A stretch of 64,000 nucleotides of DNA from Zizania palustris. Taxonomy: Eukaryota; Streptophyta; Magnoliopsida; Poales; Poaceae. A program made the position numbers and the translations under genes. A model generated the notes under the pieces. That model worked only from the letters and a program-made list of their open reading frames with translations. It was not told where the DNA came from and made no database searches. The stretch is from positions 35,901,385 through 35,965,384 of the forward strand of contig JAAALK010000080.1 of NCBI GenBank assembly GCA_019279435.1. Direction: 5' to 3'. Shown here in pieces: positions 45,732 to 57,257 of this stretch; the first letter of the stretch is position 1, and each line of letters begins with the position of its first letter.

Positions 45732-46993
45732 CTAATTTCTATGTTGTCGGTAATCACTCCACATTTGATGTGCTATCACATCTCTCATATTGTTGCCTTG
45801 AATGTTAGCTTGATCATTGCCTTGATCGCCATCTAGCAAGTCAACAAAATTTTGTGGTTGGATATTATCTGGTTGGTTGTCTAACCACTGCTCATCTCCT
45901 TTAAGTGATCGGATAATATTATGTAACACGGCTGCAGCTACGGGTATCTTCACTTGGTTCTTTATCTTGTGAAATGTAGCAACCTTTAGAATAGGGAAAC
46001 GCATCTTTAAAACCCCTAACGTCCTTTCGACATGATTCCTCAACACGACATGACGATGGTTAAATAACTCCTTGTAATTCTGAGGTCTACGGTGACCTGC
46101 ACCATACTCCTTCAAGTGATATCTAACTCCACGATATGGGGCGAGAAAAGATGGGGTGTTAGCATACCCACCATCAACCAAATAGTACTTCCCGGGAGGT
46201 ACTTGGAAACCTTTGTTTATTGCAGACCTAAGAACTCTAGCATCAGTAGCTGATCCCTCCCACCCGGTAGATATGAATGTGATATTTAGATCGAAATCAC
46301 AAGCTATCATCACATTTTGGCTAAGTGTCCCTTTTCTATTTCTAAATGGAGCGGCTTTGTTAGGTGACATTGATATGGGTATGTGACTACCATCAATGGC
46401 ACCGATGCAATTCTGCAAAAAATAGTATATGTGATTTTCTAAAGTTAAGAAAAGTAAACCTTAAGGATAGAAGTGTTCAAGTAAGCACCTCGAAGTAAGG
46501 ATAGAATCGAGGATCTCTTTCAATTTTCAAATGAACTTGATCATGATTTGGAGGTTTCAAGAATCTCAAGGAAAGAGTAGGACGACCTTGTCAAAAAATG
46601 TTTCATGTGATGATGGTATGTATCATTGCTATGACCAATTTTTTCTTGAAGATCCTCAAACGAAGCATTATGACTAAGCATGTATAAGAAGAACGCCAAC
46701 TTATCCTCAACCTTAATCCTAGTATCACGGACCAACCTTTCCCTTCTAAGGTAATTGGCCAAGAATTTGAAAATTCGAGGTTCCATTCTGAACGCGACCA
46801 AACAGTTCTTGACATGACCTTCAAGTAGCTCTCGAACACGTTCCTCGCCTGTTAGAGCAGACGTATGTCGACGTTTCTTTTCCCTTCGTCTAGTAGAACC
46901 CAATAGATATAAGGCAGGGAAAATAAATAACATCATATCATTGTCCTCCTCATCCCTCCTCTTTCTAATACAGCCACTTATTCCCATACTCAT
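45732..46993 (-). pseudogene. PIF/Harbinger DDE transposase, nearly complete
   Basis: Two exons: 46993-46489 (donor CGAG|GTGC) and 46412-45732 (acceptor TTTTGCAG|AATTGC). Joined they read into NCIGAIDGSHIPISM, the signature of DDE_Tnp_4 transposases. Catalytic residues are visible: Asp in GAIDGSHI (about 46395), Asp in LVDGGYANTPSF (about 46178) and Glu in HVERTLGVLKMRFPIL (about 46025). An N-terminal helix-rich DNA-binding part precedes (FEDLQEKIGHSNDTYHHHMK). Two one-base frame changes at about 46560-46595, one in a T run, interrupt exon 1; these may be mutations or consensus errors. Length of about 395 codons is normal for the family. The Myb-like gene follows 80 bases downstream on the same strand. 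Confidence 0.88.
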
Positions 46994-47045
46994 TGTAAAC
47001 TAAAAAAACAACATAGTAACAATGATGTAAGTAAATTTCATCAAA

Positions 47046-47220
47046 CAACATAATAGCAAATATGTATATGAAATGTAAACATATTATCCACTTCAGGAAT
47101 AGCAAATATAACAATATAATATCAACATAATAGCAAATATGACAACATAATAGCAGACCGTGTTTAGTTTTTTCTACATTTTACCAGATGTCAACATAAT
47201 AGCAAATATGACAACATAAT
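47046..47220. repeat. Iterated AACATAATAGCAAATATG motif upstream of the transposase
   Basis: A 30-bp perfect direct repeat lies at 47122-47151 and 47191-47220. A partial third copy is at about 47046-47064, and a looser one (ATAGCAAATATAACAATATA) at about 47099-47118. Located between the transposase start and the right arm; may be part of the promoter or a protein-binding array. Confidence 0.7.
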
Positions 47221-47522
47221 GCTTAGATAATATTCGTGAAATCTATCATGTATGTTGATCCCATTTGAGCACAGACCATGGAGAGATTACTCGGGCCTTG
47301 CTGGTTTGCACTCATAATGCAAGGAAATGTAAAGTTCAATACTGTATAGCAATACTGCAAGCACACAAGAGGAAGGAAGGATTAGGCCTAATACTTGCTG
47401 ATCCTTCCTACAGCTTACACAACCAAAGAAAAGTAAGCAAGCATCACACATTACAGACTTAACAGAAGAAGGAAATGTAGAAGTAGAAGCAACTGCAACG
47501 GCGGGGAGGAGCTCGCAGACTT

Positions 47523-48758
47523 AAAAAGAGGCTGCCCAAGCCAACAATTATTCAATTAAGAATTGCATAACTGTTGTTAACTCAATGGAATTGACAAGAG
47601 AGGAAAAATCCAAGGCTTATAATGTCTTCAGGGATGCTGATAATAGGGAAATTTTTCTGAGTGCTTGTGAGGGAGATAGAGAAACTGCATTGATTTGGTT
47701 GAAAAATGAAATGGCATAGCAGGTAACAATTAAGAAATGACTTTGATTTGTTGATATCTAGTCCTTACGCTCTACAAATTTATACCAGAATTCAACACCT
47801 TACCCACCATGCTAATGCATCTATAATATACAATTATACATACTTCATTTTTTTAGCTTTTCAGATCCTGTTTATGCAACATATCACTTTGAGTGTTGGT
47901 AGGTATTTATGCTTACTGTAGTTCTGGATTCTTGAAAAACGCACAAATGTTCCACTCTCTTGAAAGCTTATGACTAAAGCTTTTAACTGGTTGATGCATG
48001 AAACCTTAGAATGTTTATACCCCTGGAATTGAATCTACTGTATACTCATAAACTTTGCTATTGATACATACCATTTCTGAATGCTGGCATATTTATCTCT
48101 TTGCAGTTATAGAGCTGCTGATCTGAATATGTTAATGTGTTATTATTGTTGATCATACTGATGAAGGTTGGATTTCCACAGGATGATAAAAATATTGCTC
48201 ATTTGACTCACGTTAGTGAAATGGAGAAAAAGTGTGAATCTTTGGCTAGAATCACTGCTATTTTGAAAGATGTAATTCAAAACAAGGTAATGGATGTTAG
48301 AATTGTCCTTTCACTTGTTTTTCTCAGTATTACCAGTTATTTATAATGATTGTGTGGAGACGTCTTTTTTGGAATTACCAGTTATTCAGAATGATCTTGT
48401 GGAGGCGTTATGCCTGTATTGTTGCTCGTACATTGTTCATTTGTACATAATATATGTATCTGAAATAGCAACAGTGCTTTTGGTCAGTAGCCAACCAGCT
48501 TCATCTTCTACGTGTCAAGATTATAATATTTTCTGTTGTTGCAATGCCAAATTTTGTAAGCAAGGAAAAGTAATGTCTTTTGATAGTTGGTGTTTGTAGT
48601 TTGGTGGGATTTGTGTTTGTAAAAATGCCTTATATTATCGTTGTCTCCTATTTTTCAGACCGCTATGAGGAATTATGGAAGGAACTTGATGGTGCCAAGC
48701 ATGCATGGAAGAATAAATGAAATGTGAACTTTATTTTGTATTATGTCATCATGTTTTT
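47523..48758 (+). repeat. Right inverted arm of the Harbinger element, inner part
   Basis: Reverse complement of the left arm from 44571 outward; interrupted at 48758 by Copia-2. It carries about 46 bp extra at about 48335-48385 compared with the left arm, bounded by the repeat TTACCAGTTAT. Confidence 0.88.
47525..47719 (+). pseudogene. Duplicated 3' coding end of the Harbinger Myb-like gene
   Basis: Open for 64 codons from KEAAQANNYSIKNCITV through NREIFLSACEGDRETALIWL to a TAG at 47717. It corresponds to the C-terminus of the Myb-like gene whose main copy reads on the opposite strand at 44378-45650. Here the frame is intact, whereas the left copy has a frameshift and a stop. It has no upstream exons or Met and cannot be a gene by itself. 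Confidence 0.8.
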
Positions 48759-50688
48759 TGAGAAACCAAGGGTTGGTTTCGGTGTTTGTGATGAGTGATT
48801 GACAGCTTTTACCCTCTGGTTCGAAGGGGTACCTCCGAAGGGTGTTCGGTGGTTTGGTTGCTGCAGCTGTTGCAGCGGAGTGTGCGTGTCGGAGGGGTCC
48901 GGCAGTACACGATGACTGGGTTTGTACCGAAGGCTTCGGTACTTTGGGCGGTACACCGGAGTGTGTATCGGAGGCTGCTAACCCGGAGAGGTCTCCGGAG
49001 TACTAGACACACTTGTCTGTTTGTCTGTGGTGCGCAGGGGACTTCGGAGGCGACGGACAGGTTTGTAGCAGGTGAACCTGGGTCGAGCGGGAGGCTTGAT
49101 GCCAGGGGAGCGGGGAGCTCCGTCACGGTGGCTGCGAAGGGGTCTGGGTCGGTCCTCGGGTCGAGGCGTGCCAGGTGAAGGCAGTAAGTGCGGAGCGTGG
49201 CTCAGGGTGAAGGTGCTCCGAGACAAAGTCCTCGGAAGTGAGGCACTTCGAAGGTACTCCGGAAGGAGTGACTTCGGAGTTTGGTGGATCAAGTCCTCTG
49301 CGGAGGCAAAGTGTTTGAAGTGTGCTCCGGAGAGAGACACTCGAAGGTACCCGACGAAGGTCTCAGAAGTCGAGGTGCATCGAAGGCATGGTCCGGGTAA
49401 GGCTCGTCGAGGAGTGTGCTCGGGGAGAGACACTGCGACGAAGGGCTCTTGGAATGCTTTGTGCAGAGGCCTTGGACGAAGGAGGGACTTCGAAGGGTGG
49501 TACTCCGAAGGTGGGGCTTCGGAGTGTGGTTGTCTTGTGGTACTTCGGCCTGCATGGTTCGGTACACGGACTGACGGAGTTCGAGTTGGGCGGAAGCTGC
49601 GAAGCCGTGGTGGTCCACTCCGGAGGTGTTGGTGCGAAGGCCTAAGGGCTTTGACGGCTTCGGCTCAAAACCGTCACTGTATCGAAGGCTGACTTCGGTG
49701 AAGCGAAGGCCATCTGGCTCAAGGCTTCTCACCGAAGCTATCGCACCCCTCGCGTGCGAAGGGGGCTTCAGAAAGGTCAAAGGCTGCAAGTCTGACAGTG
49801 TCTGCTCTGCAAAAAGCTGGCGCTGTCCCCTCTGCAAAGGCTGACAGAGAAGCCTCCAATAAAGTTGACTACCTTTTGTACCCCTCAGTTCTGTAGAGAC
49901 AAAACCAATGTAAACCCTAGGGGTAAAGTAGTAAATTCCTTTGGGTGAACTGTGGGCTATAAATATGGGGGCTCGGTAGGTAACATTTAACACTTTGAGC
50001 ATTTACTGTTGAGCTCATGTACCAGCCACCCCTTCTCTGTATTCATCCAGAGTTCGATTTTTACTGTGTTCCTTGTTCAAGCGGCGAAGCCCTGCTTCTG
50101 TGTTGTCTTTCTGCTTGAGCTCGTTTGCATACCTCGCTAGCTATAGTGCACCGAAGCCTGTCTAGGCGAAGGGTGTTTTGTGTGATGTGTGTTTTTCAGT
50201 GTGATGTCGCTCTGTGTAACACGAGGCGAGACCTTGCTGCTTACTAGCGAAGCCCTGATCGAAGCCCGCGCTTTTATCGTGTCTGAGTACCTAGCGAAGT
50301 CTGTGAGTGTGCATTTAGACCTTCGGTGTACGAAGCCCAGCACCTGTTGCTGCTGCCAAGTACCTGGTCGAAGTCCACATAGGGTTGTCCACTCGTGCGA
50401 AGGGTGAAGTGCGAAGCCTGCTCGAGGCACTCTGTGTGCGGAGCCTGCACTGACTTAGCAGAGTAGATTTTCGAGGATTGTGAGCGGAGTGAAGTCTTCT
50501 TGACTTCGAACTTTTGCTCCTGCGAAGCCTGTGTTCGGAGTTGTCAAAACACCTCCGAACCAGACCTTCGAAGGTAGTGTTCGAAGCCTGTTCCGCAGAA
50601 GACAGAATTGAAACAAAAGGCTAGTTTTTAGCCCGAAATTTTAAAAGCTCCCATTCACCCCCCTCTGGTCGTCGTTTCCGGTCCAACA
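48759..50688 (+). repeat. Copia-2 5' LTR
   Basis: 1930 bp, TGAGAAACCAAGGG to GGTCCAACA. GC-rich and dense in CCGAAG, TTCGAAG and CTTCGG words, which keeps several frames open without indicating protein coding. Confidence 0.95.
49912..49965 (+). promoter_or_regulatory. Core promoter of Copia-2 5' LTR: telo-box, site II element, TATA box
   Basis: AAACCCTA (49912-49919), TGGGCT (49953-49958) and TATAAATA (49958-49965). The site II word overlaps the first base of the TATA box. The same arrangement is found in Copia-1. Confidence 0.65.
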
Positions 50689-50690
50689 AT

Positions 50691-50710
50691 TGGTATCAGA
50701 GCGGGTTAAG
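50691..50710 (+). other. Primer binding site of Copia-2 (tRNA-Met type)
   Basis: TGGTATCAGAGCGGGTTAAG, two bases inside the 5' LTR. Confidence 0.92.
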
Positions 50711-50752
50711 ATCACCTGTTGACCTTAACCGGTTTTGTGATCTATTGGTGAC

Positions 50753-51958
50753 ATGGATAGAGGCAGTAAAATTCCTCTGTTCGATGGGACTGATTTTGCA
50801 TACTGGAAGGTGCGCATGGAGGCTTACTTGTTAAGCCAAGGAAATGCAATTTGGGAGATTGTGGACTCACAATACTCCATCCCTGATACTCACACTACTC
50901 AAACAGAAAAGGATCAGTATAATGCCAACTCCAAGGCTAGGAATATACTGTTCATTGGTTTGAGCCGGAGTGAGTTTGATAGGGTGCAGCACCTTAGGAC
51001 TGCTAGGGATATTTGGAAAACACTCACTATTTTTCATGAAGGCTCTACTCAGATCAAGGCCAGGCGCCAAAGCACATACAATCAACAGTATCAGCTGTTT
51101 GTGCAGGCCCCTAGTGAATCTGTAGATGCCATGTTTTCGCGCTTTGATGCTATAGTGAGTAACTTGCGATCCAACGGGACGCTTGCTTACAATGATCATG
51201 ATAGGGCTATCAAGTTTCTCTATGCTCTTGACCGTAGCATATGGGAAGTGAAGATATCCAGCATTGAGGAGTCTGCAGGTTATGACACACTGACTTGTGA
51301 TGAGCTCTTCAGCAAGCTGAAGTCCACAGAGATTGCCAAGGCATCTCTTGCAGTGCACAGAAGCTCTTTGCCACAGCCATTGGCATTGGTTTCTAGCACT
51401 AGTCGTGGCACCACTGCAGAACCAAGCACATCTGGCACTTGTGTTTTTGCAGATGGTTTTGCTTTGTCCTCCCTGGTCTCCGTCACAAAGGAGAAGGTGG
51501 ACACTCTAGATGATGATGAGCTTGCTCTCATTGCCCGTAGGTTCACCCGCTTTTATCATGAGAGACGGGATCAGAGGAAAAGTGGTTTTAGTGGTTGCTT
51601 TGAGTGTGGCGACACTTCTCACATTAAGGCCAATTGTCCTAAGCTCAGAAAGAGAGATGAGAGTGAGCGCCCTAAATACCACAAGAAGGAGAGGAAACCC
51701 TTTGTGAAGGGCAAGCGCGGCAAGATGGCTAAGAAAGTAGCTAAGGCCGCTTCCAGAGCATTTGTTGCTGCTCTCAGCGACATCGACACTTCCTCAACTG
51801 AGGAGTCGAGCTCTGAGGAGGAGGAGTCCCCAAGGAAGGAGGACAAGAAAGACAAGAAGGGACGAGACTTCACCGGCCTTGCTTCATGGCCGACAGCGAT
51901 CACAGCGGCGATGAGCTTGACTCATCTGAGGTACCACTATCATCTGACCAGCTATTAG
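50753..51958 (+). pseudogene. Copia-2 Gag, capsid and first zinc knuckle
   Basis: Starts MDRGSKIPLFDGTDFAYW, 43 bases after the PBS. A UBN2/Retrotran_gag_2-type capsid (WKVRMEAYLLSQGNAIWEIV, DIWKTLTIFHEGS, FLYALDRSIWEVKISSI) is followed by the CCHC knuckle CFECGDTSHIKANC at about 51596 and a Lys-rich, Ser/Glu-rich stretch (SSTEESSSEEEE). The frame leaves the conserved path at about 51880, where one base seems missing from CCTTGC, and ends at 51956. The coiled-coil part continues in the -1 frame. Confidence 0.87.
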
Positions 51959-52885
51959 TTAAATTAGATGAGCTGAATGAAGTAGTTCTTGGTCAGGATA
52001 GATTACTTGTGCAAGCCGCTAGAGAAAGAAAAGACCTTAGACTTAGGTTAGAATCTGTTTCTACTGAATATGCCATGTTTAAGTCTAAAGTAAATGATGC
52101 TGAATGTGAAGCTTGTAATGTAGTCATGGGTGAGCTTGCTCAGTTACGTTCTGTACATGCTCAAACTCTATCTGAGCTTGAGACTGCACAGAAGCAGCTT
52201 TTGGTGGTGGATTCTAGACCTCATGATATAATTGATTGCATGAACTGTTCTTTATTGCGCGAGAGCATTAATTTACGTGATAAACATGTTCATGATTTAG
52301 ATGCTAGATTGGAGAGGGCCGGTAGTTCTAAGGATATGCAGCCTGTTTGTGACACGTGCATTACCCTTAAGGACCAACTAGGCACTGTTAGAGAGCGAGC
52401 TGAAAACCTCATGTCTGAAAATGAGTACCTTCTTTCTGTGGTTAATAAATGCACTGAGGGAAATGGTAGGATGGATTTGCTCTTGGCCAAGACCAAGTTG
52501 TGTGCTGACAGAGCAGGGGTAGCTCTAGGTTTGGGTTTTGAGAGGATTTCTTCAGACAGCAAGACCAAAACTGTTTTTTACCTCTCCCACTACCTTAGAG
52601 AAAGAGAAAGCTCTGTTAGACACTCCTTCAGCCAAAAGGCCTACCCGACCACCAAAGAAAGCCACACCTCCTGCCAAGAAAAATCCTCCCAAGAAAACCA
52701 CTCAGAAGAAGCCCAAGGAGCCTGTGAGAGTTGCTCCTGTGACCCATGAGAGTGCCCCGAGGAGAGTATTTCATTGTTCCTATTGTCAGCGGGCGGGTCA
52801 TTTGGTTGGGTTATGTTTCATCGCATCAAGGATGAGCGACGCTCTTAGACGACGAGTTACCGGGACATGCATTACCCATCTTTAG
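51886..52885 (+). pseudogene. Copia-2 Gag extension: coiled coil and second zinc knuckle
   Basis: From MADSDHSGDELDSSEVP it continues with long heptad-rich helices (QLLVKLDELNEVVLGQDRLL, LAQLRSVHAQTLSELETAQK) and paired CxxC motifs (CMNC, CDTC). After about 52555 the conserved reading moves to another frame, with a Lys/Pro-rich basic linker (KKATPPAKKNPPKKTTQKKP) and the second knuckle CSYCQRAGHLVGLC at 52774-52816. A coiled coil between two knuckles is typical of SIRE/Opie-like Gags. Frame breaks: about 52555-52740 and 52860. Confidence 0.8.
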
Positions 52886-55800
52886 GTATGCATGAGTCTG
52901 AGTTTTACTATCGTCCTGCCTTTGAGGCTCCTCGTGGTTCTCGGAGAGGTTTTGCTCCACGAGGTGTTCACCATGTTCCATATGGTGGTAGACCCCGGGC
53001 GAGTAGCTTCGTACCTCGTCAGAGTAGGAGACCTCGACATGTTGTTCGATCACAGCATGTAGGTAGACCTCGCACTTTGCATCATTTCGATTTTCCTGTG
53101 CGTAGACCGTCTACTTTTACTGTGCCTACTACTCGTGTCACTCAGTGCTGGATGCCGCGTCATTTTTTCACTCACCCCAGCACTGAGCGATCGAGATTTT
53201 CTTATCATGTGTATGCGACAGATCAAGGCTTGGAGGGCACGTGGATCATGGACTCCGGTTGTTCGCGCCACATGACCGGAGATGCAGCATGGTTCTCCAG
53301 CCTCACCACAACCAAGCAAAGGGAACATATCACCTTCGGAAATAATCGAAGGAGTAGAGTGAAAGGTAAAGGTGTGGTAAGAATTAACTCGAATTTCACT
53401 CTCAAAGATGTTGCTTTGGTTGAAAACCTGGGATACAATTTGCTGTTTGTATCTCAGTTGCCTGATGAGGGCTTCGAACTGCGATTTCATCGCGATACTT
53501 CGCAAGTGCTTAATTCTGATGGCGTTGTGGTGTGTAAGATCTTTAGAGTTGGGAGAGTTTTTGGAGCTGATTTTTCAGAGTCATCTGGTTCTTCTCATTG
53601 TCTTGTTGCACATTCGACTTCTGAGCTTTGGAAGTGGCATAGGAGACTAGGGCATATGAGCTTTGAGTTGCTCGCTCGTCTGAGCGCCCTAGGTCTGATC
53701 CGAGGATTTCCCAAGCTCAAGTTTGAGAAGAATTTAGTTTGCGCTCCTTGTCGACATGGAAAAATGATCGCTGCTTCGCATTCACCAGTCACCACAGTGA
53801 TGACTGAACAGCCCGGAGAACTTCTCCACATGGACACTGTAGGTCCTTCTCGGGTTAGTTCTTTAGGCGGCAAGTGGTATGTACTAGTTGTTGTCGACGA
53901 TTTCTCTCGCTACTCTTGGGTCTTCTTTCTTGCCAGCAAGGATGAAGTATTTTCACACTTTCGGAGCTTGGCTTTGAGACTTTTTACTGAACTCCCTGGT
54001 GCATTGAAATTCATTCGAAGCGATAATGGCACTGAGTTCAAAAATAGTCTCTTTGTGGACTTTTGCATGGAGCATGACGTAGAACATCAATTCTCTGCTC
54101 CGCGGATTCCTCAACAGAACGGTGTTGTTGAAAGGAAGAACCGCACTTTGGTTGAGATGGCTAGGACGATGCTTGATGAGCATAGGACTCCTAGGAAATT
54201 CTGAGCTGAGGCCATGAACACTGCATGTTACATCTCAAACCGAATCTTCTTGCGCTCAATTTTGAATTTGACATCTTATGAGCTGCGTTTTGGGAGACAG
54301 CCCAAGGTTACTCATCTTCGAGTTTTTGGCTGTCGTTGCTTTATCCTAAAACGTGGTAATTTGGATAAATTTGAGTCGCGCTCTTCTGACGTGATCTTTT
54401 TGGGTTACACTACTCATGGTCATTCTTATCGTGTTTTTAATTTGGAAACTAACACTGTCATCGAGTCATGTGATGTGACTTTTGATGAATCAACCCCCTC
54501 TGTTAGTTGTGCTCTTGAACAGGCAAATGAACACGACATGGAACAGACCATCTTCGAAGAAGAAGATCCCGGAGAATTCGAGGATGAACCCTTACTACCC
54601 TCGACATCAACCCCCGAAGCTGACCCCGCTTCAACCACGTCGGCACGAGGTCCCGAAGCAACTACCTCAACATCGGTCATCTTAGACCACTCCAACGCAC
54701 AAGTTGAGGGGGAGACTGCATCCCGCCGCGAGGCTCCACACCATGTATAAAGGATGCATCCTCCAGAGCAGATCATTGGTGAGCTTGATCAAAGGGTAAC
54801 ACGTTCTCATGCTCATTTCATTGATTCCGCTTTTGTTGCTTCTTTCGAGCCCTTAGATGTTAGTCATGCACTTTCTGATTCTAGTTGGATCAATGCCATG
54901 CATGAAGAGCTTGAAAATTTTGAGAGAAACCAAGTCTGGACTTTAGTTGATCCTCCACCAAATGTTCATTTCATTGGAACAAAATGGATTTTCAAAAACA
55001 AACAAGGGGAGGATGGGACTATAGTTAGAAACAAGGCTAGGCTTGTAGCTCAGGGTTTTTCTCAACTAGAAGGGATTGATTTTACTGAAACGTTTGCACC
55101 TGTTGCTCGCCTTGAGGCCATTAGGATTTTGCTTGCCTTTGCGACATCCCAGGGATTCAAACTCTATCAAATTGATGTCAAAAGTGCTTTTCTTAATGGC
55201 TTCATAGGTGAAGATGTTTATGTAAAACAACCCCCTGGTTTTGAAAACCCCAAGTACCCACATAAAGTCCTTAAACTTCATAAGGCTCTTTATGGACTCA
55301 AGCAGGCCCCTCGGGCATGGTATGACAGACTTAAGTCTTTTCTGCTTGAGCGGGGGTATTTGATGGGCTCTATTGATAAAACCCTGTTTACTCTCAAGCA
55401 TGGCAAAGACTTTCTCCTAGTGCAAATTTATGTGGATGACATCATCTTTGGTGGCTCTTCTCATGCTTTGGTTGCCGAGTTTGCAGATACCATGAGCAGG
55501 GAATTTGAAATGTCCATGATGGGCGAGCTTACATTTTTCCTTGGTTTGCAAATCAAGCAAAGCAAACAAGGTACTTTGTCCACCAGACAAAGTACACCAA
55601 GGACCTGCTCAAGAAATTCGACATGGCAGATGTGAAGCCCCTCGCCACTCCAATGGCTACATCAGTAGCGTTGGATCCTGACGAAGATGGAGAAGTCGTA
55701 GATCATAAGGAGTTCCAGAGCATGATCGGCTCCCTCCTCTACTTGACTGCCACGAGGCTGGACATACACTTCGCAGTGTGTCTGTGCGCTCATTTTCAGG

Positions 55801-56525
55801 CTTCACCACGAGCTTCGCACCGCCAAGCGGTAAAACACATACTCAGGTATTTCAAGCATACCCTTGAATTTGGCATATGGTATTCAACATCTTCATCTTT
55901 ATGTCTTCGAGGTTATTCCGATGCGGATTTTGCTGGGTGTAGAATTGATAGGAAGAGTACCTCTGGTACTTGTCATTTTCTAGGTACATCTCTGGTTTGC
56001 TGGTCTTCCCGCAAACAGTCTAGTGTTGCACAATCGACGACTGAGGCCGAATATGTTGCTGCAGCTAGCTGCTGCTCTCAGATTTTGTGGATGGTTTCCA
56101 CTTTGCGGGATTTCGGGTTAGATTATAAGAGTGTTCCACTTTTCTGTGATAACACTAGCGCTATTTGTATTGCCAACAACCCGGTTCAGCATTCCAGAAC
56201 CAAACACATTGATGTGCGGTATCATTTTCTCAGAGATCACAATGAGAAGGGTGATATTGAACTTCAATATGTTGATACCCAACACCAGCTAGCCGATATT
56301 TTCACGAAACCCTCGATGCTTCTCGATTTGCTTATTTACGTGGGGAACTTGGAATTTGTCACCCTTACGGCATTTTGTGAGGGGGAGCTGCCTTTAACTG
56401 AATTGCATGTGGTCATTATGTGTGAAATTGCATTTACATCTTTTGCACTTATATGCCTACTTATAATCCATGACATCATGACAACTCAGCTCTTTTTAAT
56501 CAATCTGAAACATTTTTGCGCATGA
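52867..56525 (+). pseudogene. Copia-2 Pol (protease, integrase, RT, RNase H), nearly intact
   Basis: Order: protease WIMDSGCSRHMTGDAAWF (about 53240); integrase with the pre-integrase zinc region (LWKWHRRLGHMSF, CAPCRHGK) and catalytic blocks HMDTVGPSR, IRSDNGTEFKN and NGVVERKN (53830-54140); RT with NKARLVAQGFSQ, FAPVARLEAIRILLAFA and YVDD at 55429-55440; RNase H with YSDADFAGCRIDRKSTSGTC, STTEAEYVAAASCC and HIDVRYHFLRD; end at 56523. Lesions: TGA for Trp at 54202, TAA for Gln at 54748, and one base lost from a T run at about 55575. Otherwise all catalytic motifs are kept, in agreement with a recent insertion. Confidence 0.92.
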
Positions 56526-57257
56526 TGTTTTCTTTCAAAAATCAAATCATGGTCACTGCTTAGTCTTAAAACTAGCTTGTTTAGGCAAGACTGCTTTAGC
56601 TATCTTTTATCTGCTTGATAGCAAGACACATGTCTTTGGATGCTAAAAATTGCAACTTGAAAAATTGTTCTACATCTTCATGGATATTCATAAAGTGCCA
56701 AACAATTGGTTCACTTAGTTAAAATCAATAATTCCATGTTTTGCATGCTTCAAGTTAAAAGATCCAGGAGGGTTTGTTTGTCACGCTACCCTATTCTAGA
56801 CCGCTTACCATTGCACATTGGTCTGAACTGGAATAGTGTAGTGTATGCCAAAATCATTGCTTTAAGCTTCTAATGGCTTTCATGCCTAGGCTTGGCCTGA
56901 TTGGAAAGTATAAGGTGGACAAACAATAACCCCTGGCACTAAGAAAAGAACAACAAAATTCATTGATCCTCAAGTTTGCTTTTAATGCTCCATTTGAACT
57001 GGACTTGTCTGTCTAGAGTAGAAATTGACTAGCTTTGCGCAGTCCCTCCTCTTACTTGCCTAGTTTCCTTGACTAAGTGGTGATGCTTTTATTTCAAAAC
57101 TGATCAAATCACATGCTTCATCATGTTTTTAGAGAATGTTAATTGGAGATGAGCCCATGATCATTGGTGTTATTGTTGGTATATTTTTGCTTATATGTCT
57201 TTGCAATTCTGCTTATTTCGAAGTTTTGCATCTTTTGCATGCTCCTTGATGCTTGCA
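56526..57257 (+). other. Copia-2 non-coding 3' spacer
   Basis: About 0.7 kb, AT-rich, no convincing ORF and no env-like protein. Equivalent to the spacer at 2621-4009 of Copia-1. Confidence 0.6.

Noticed and set aside
48754..48758. TTTTT as proof of target duplication for Copia-2 by itself
   Set aside because: Homopolymer matches are weak alone; accepted only because the Harbinger arm continues seamlessly on the other side (matched by the uninterrupted left arm).
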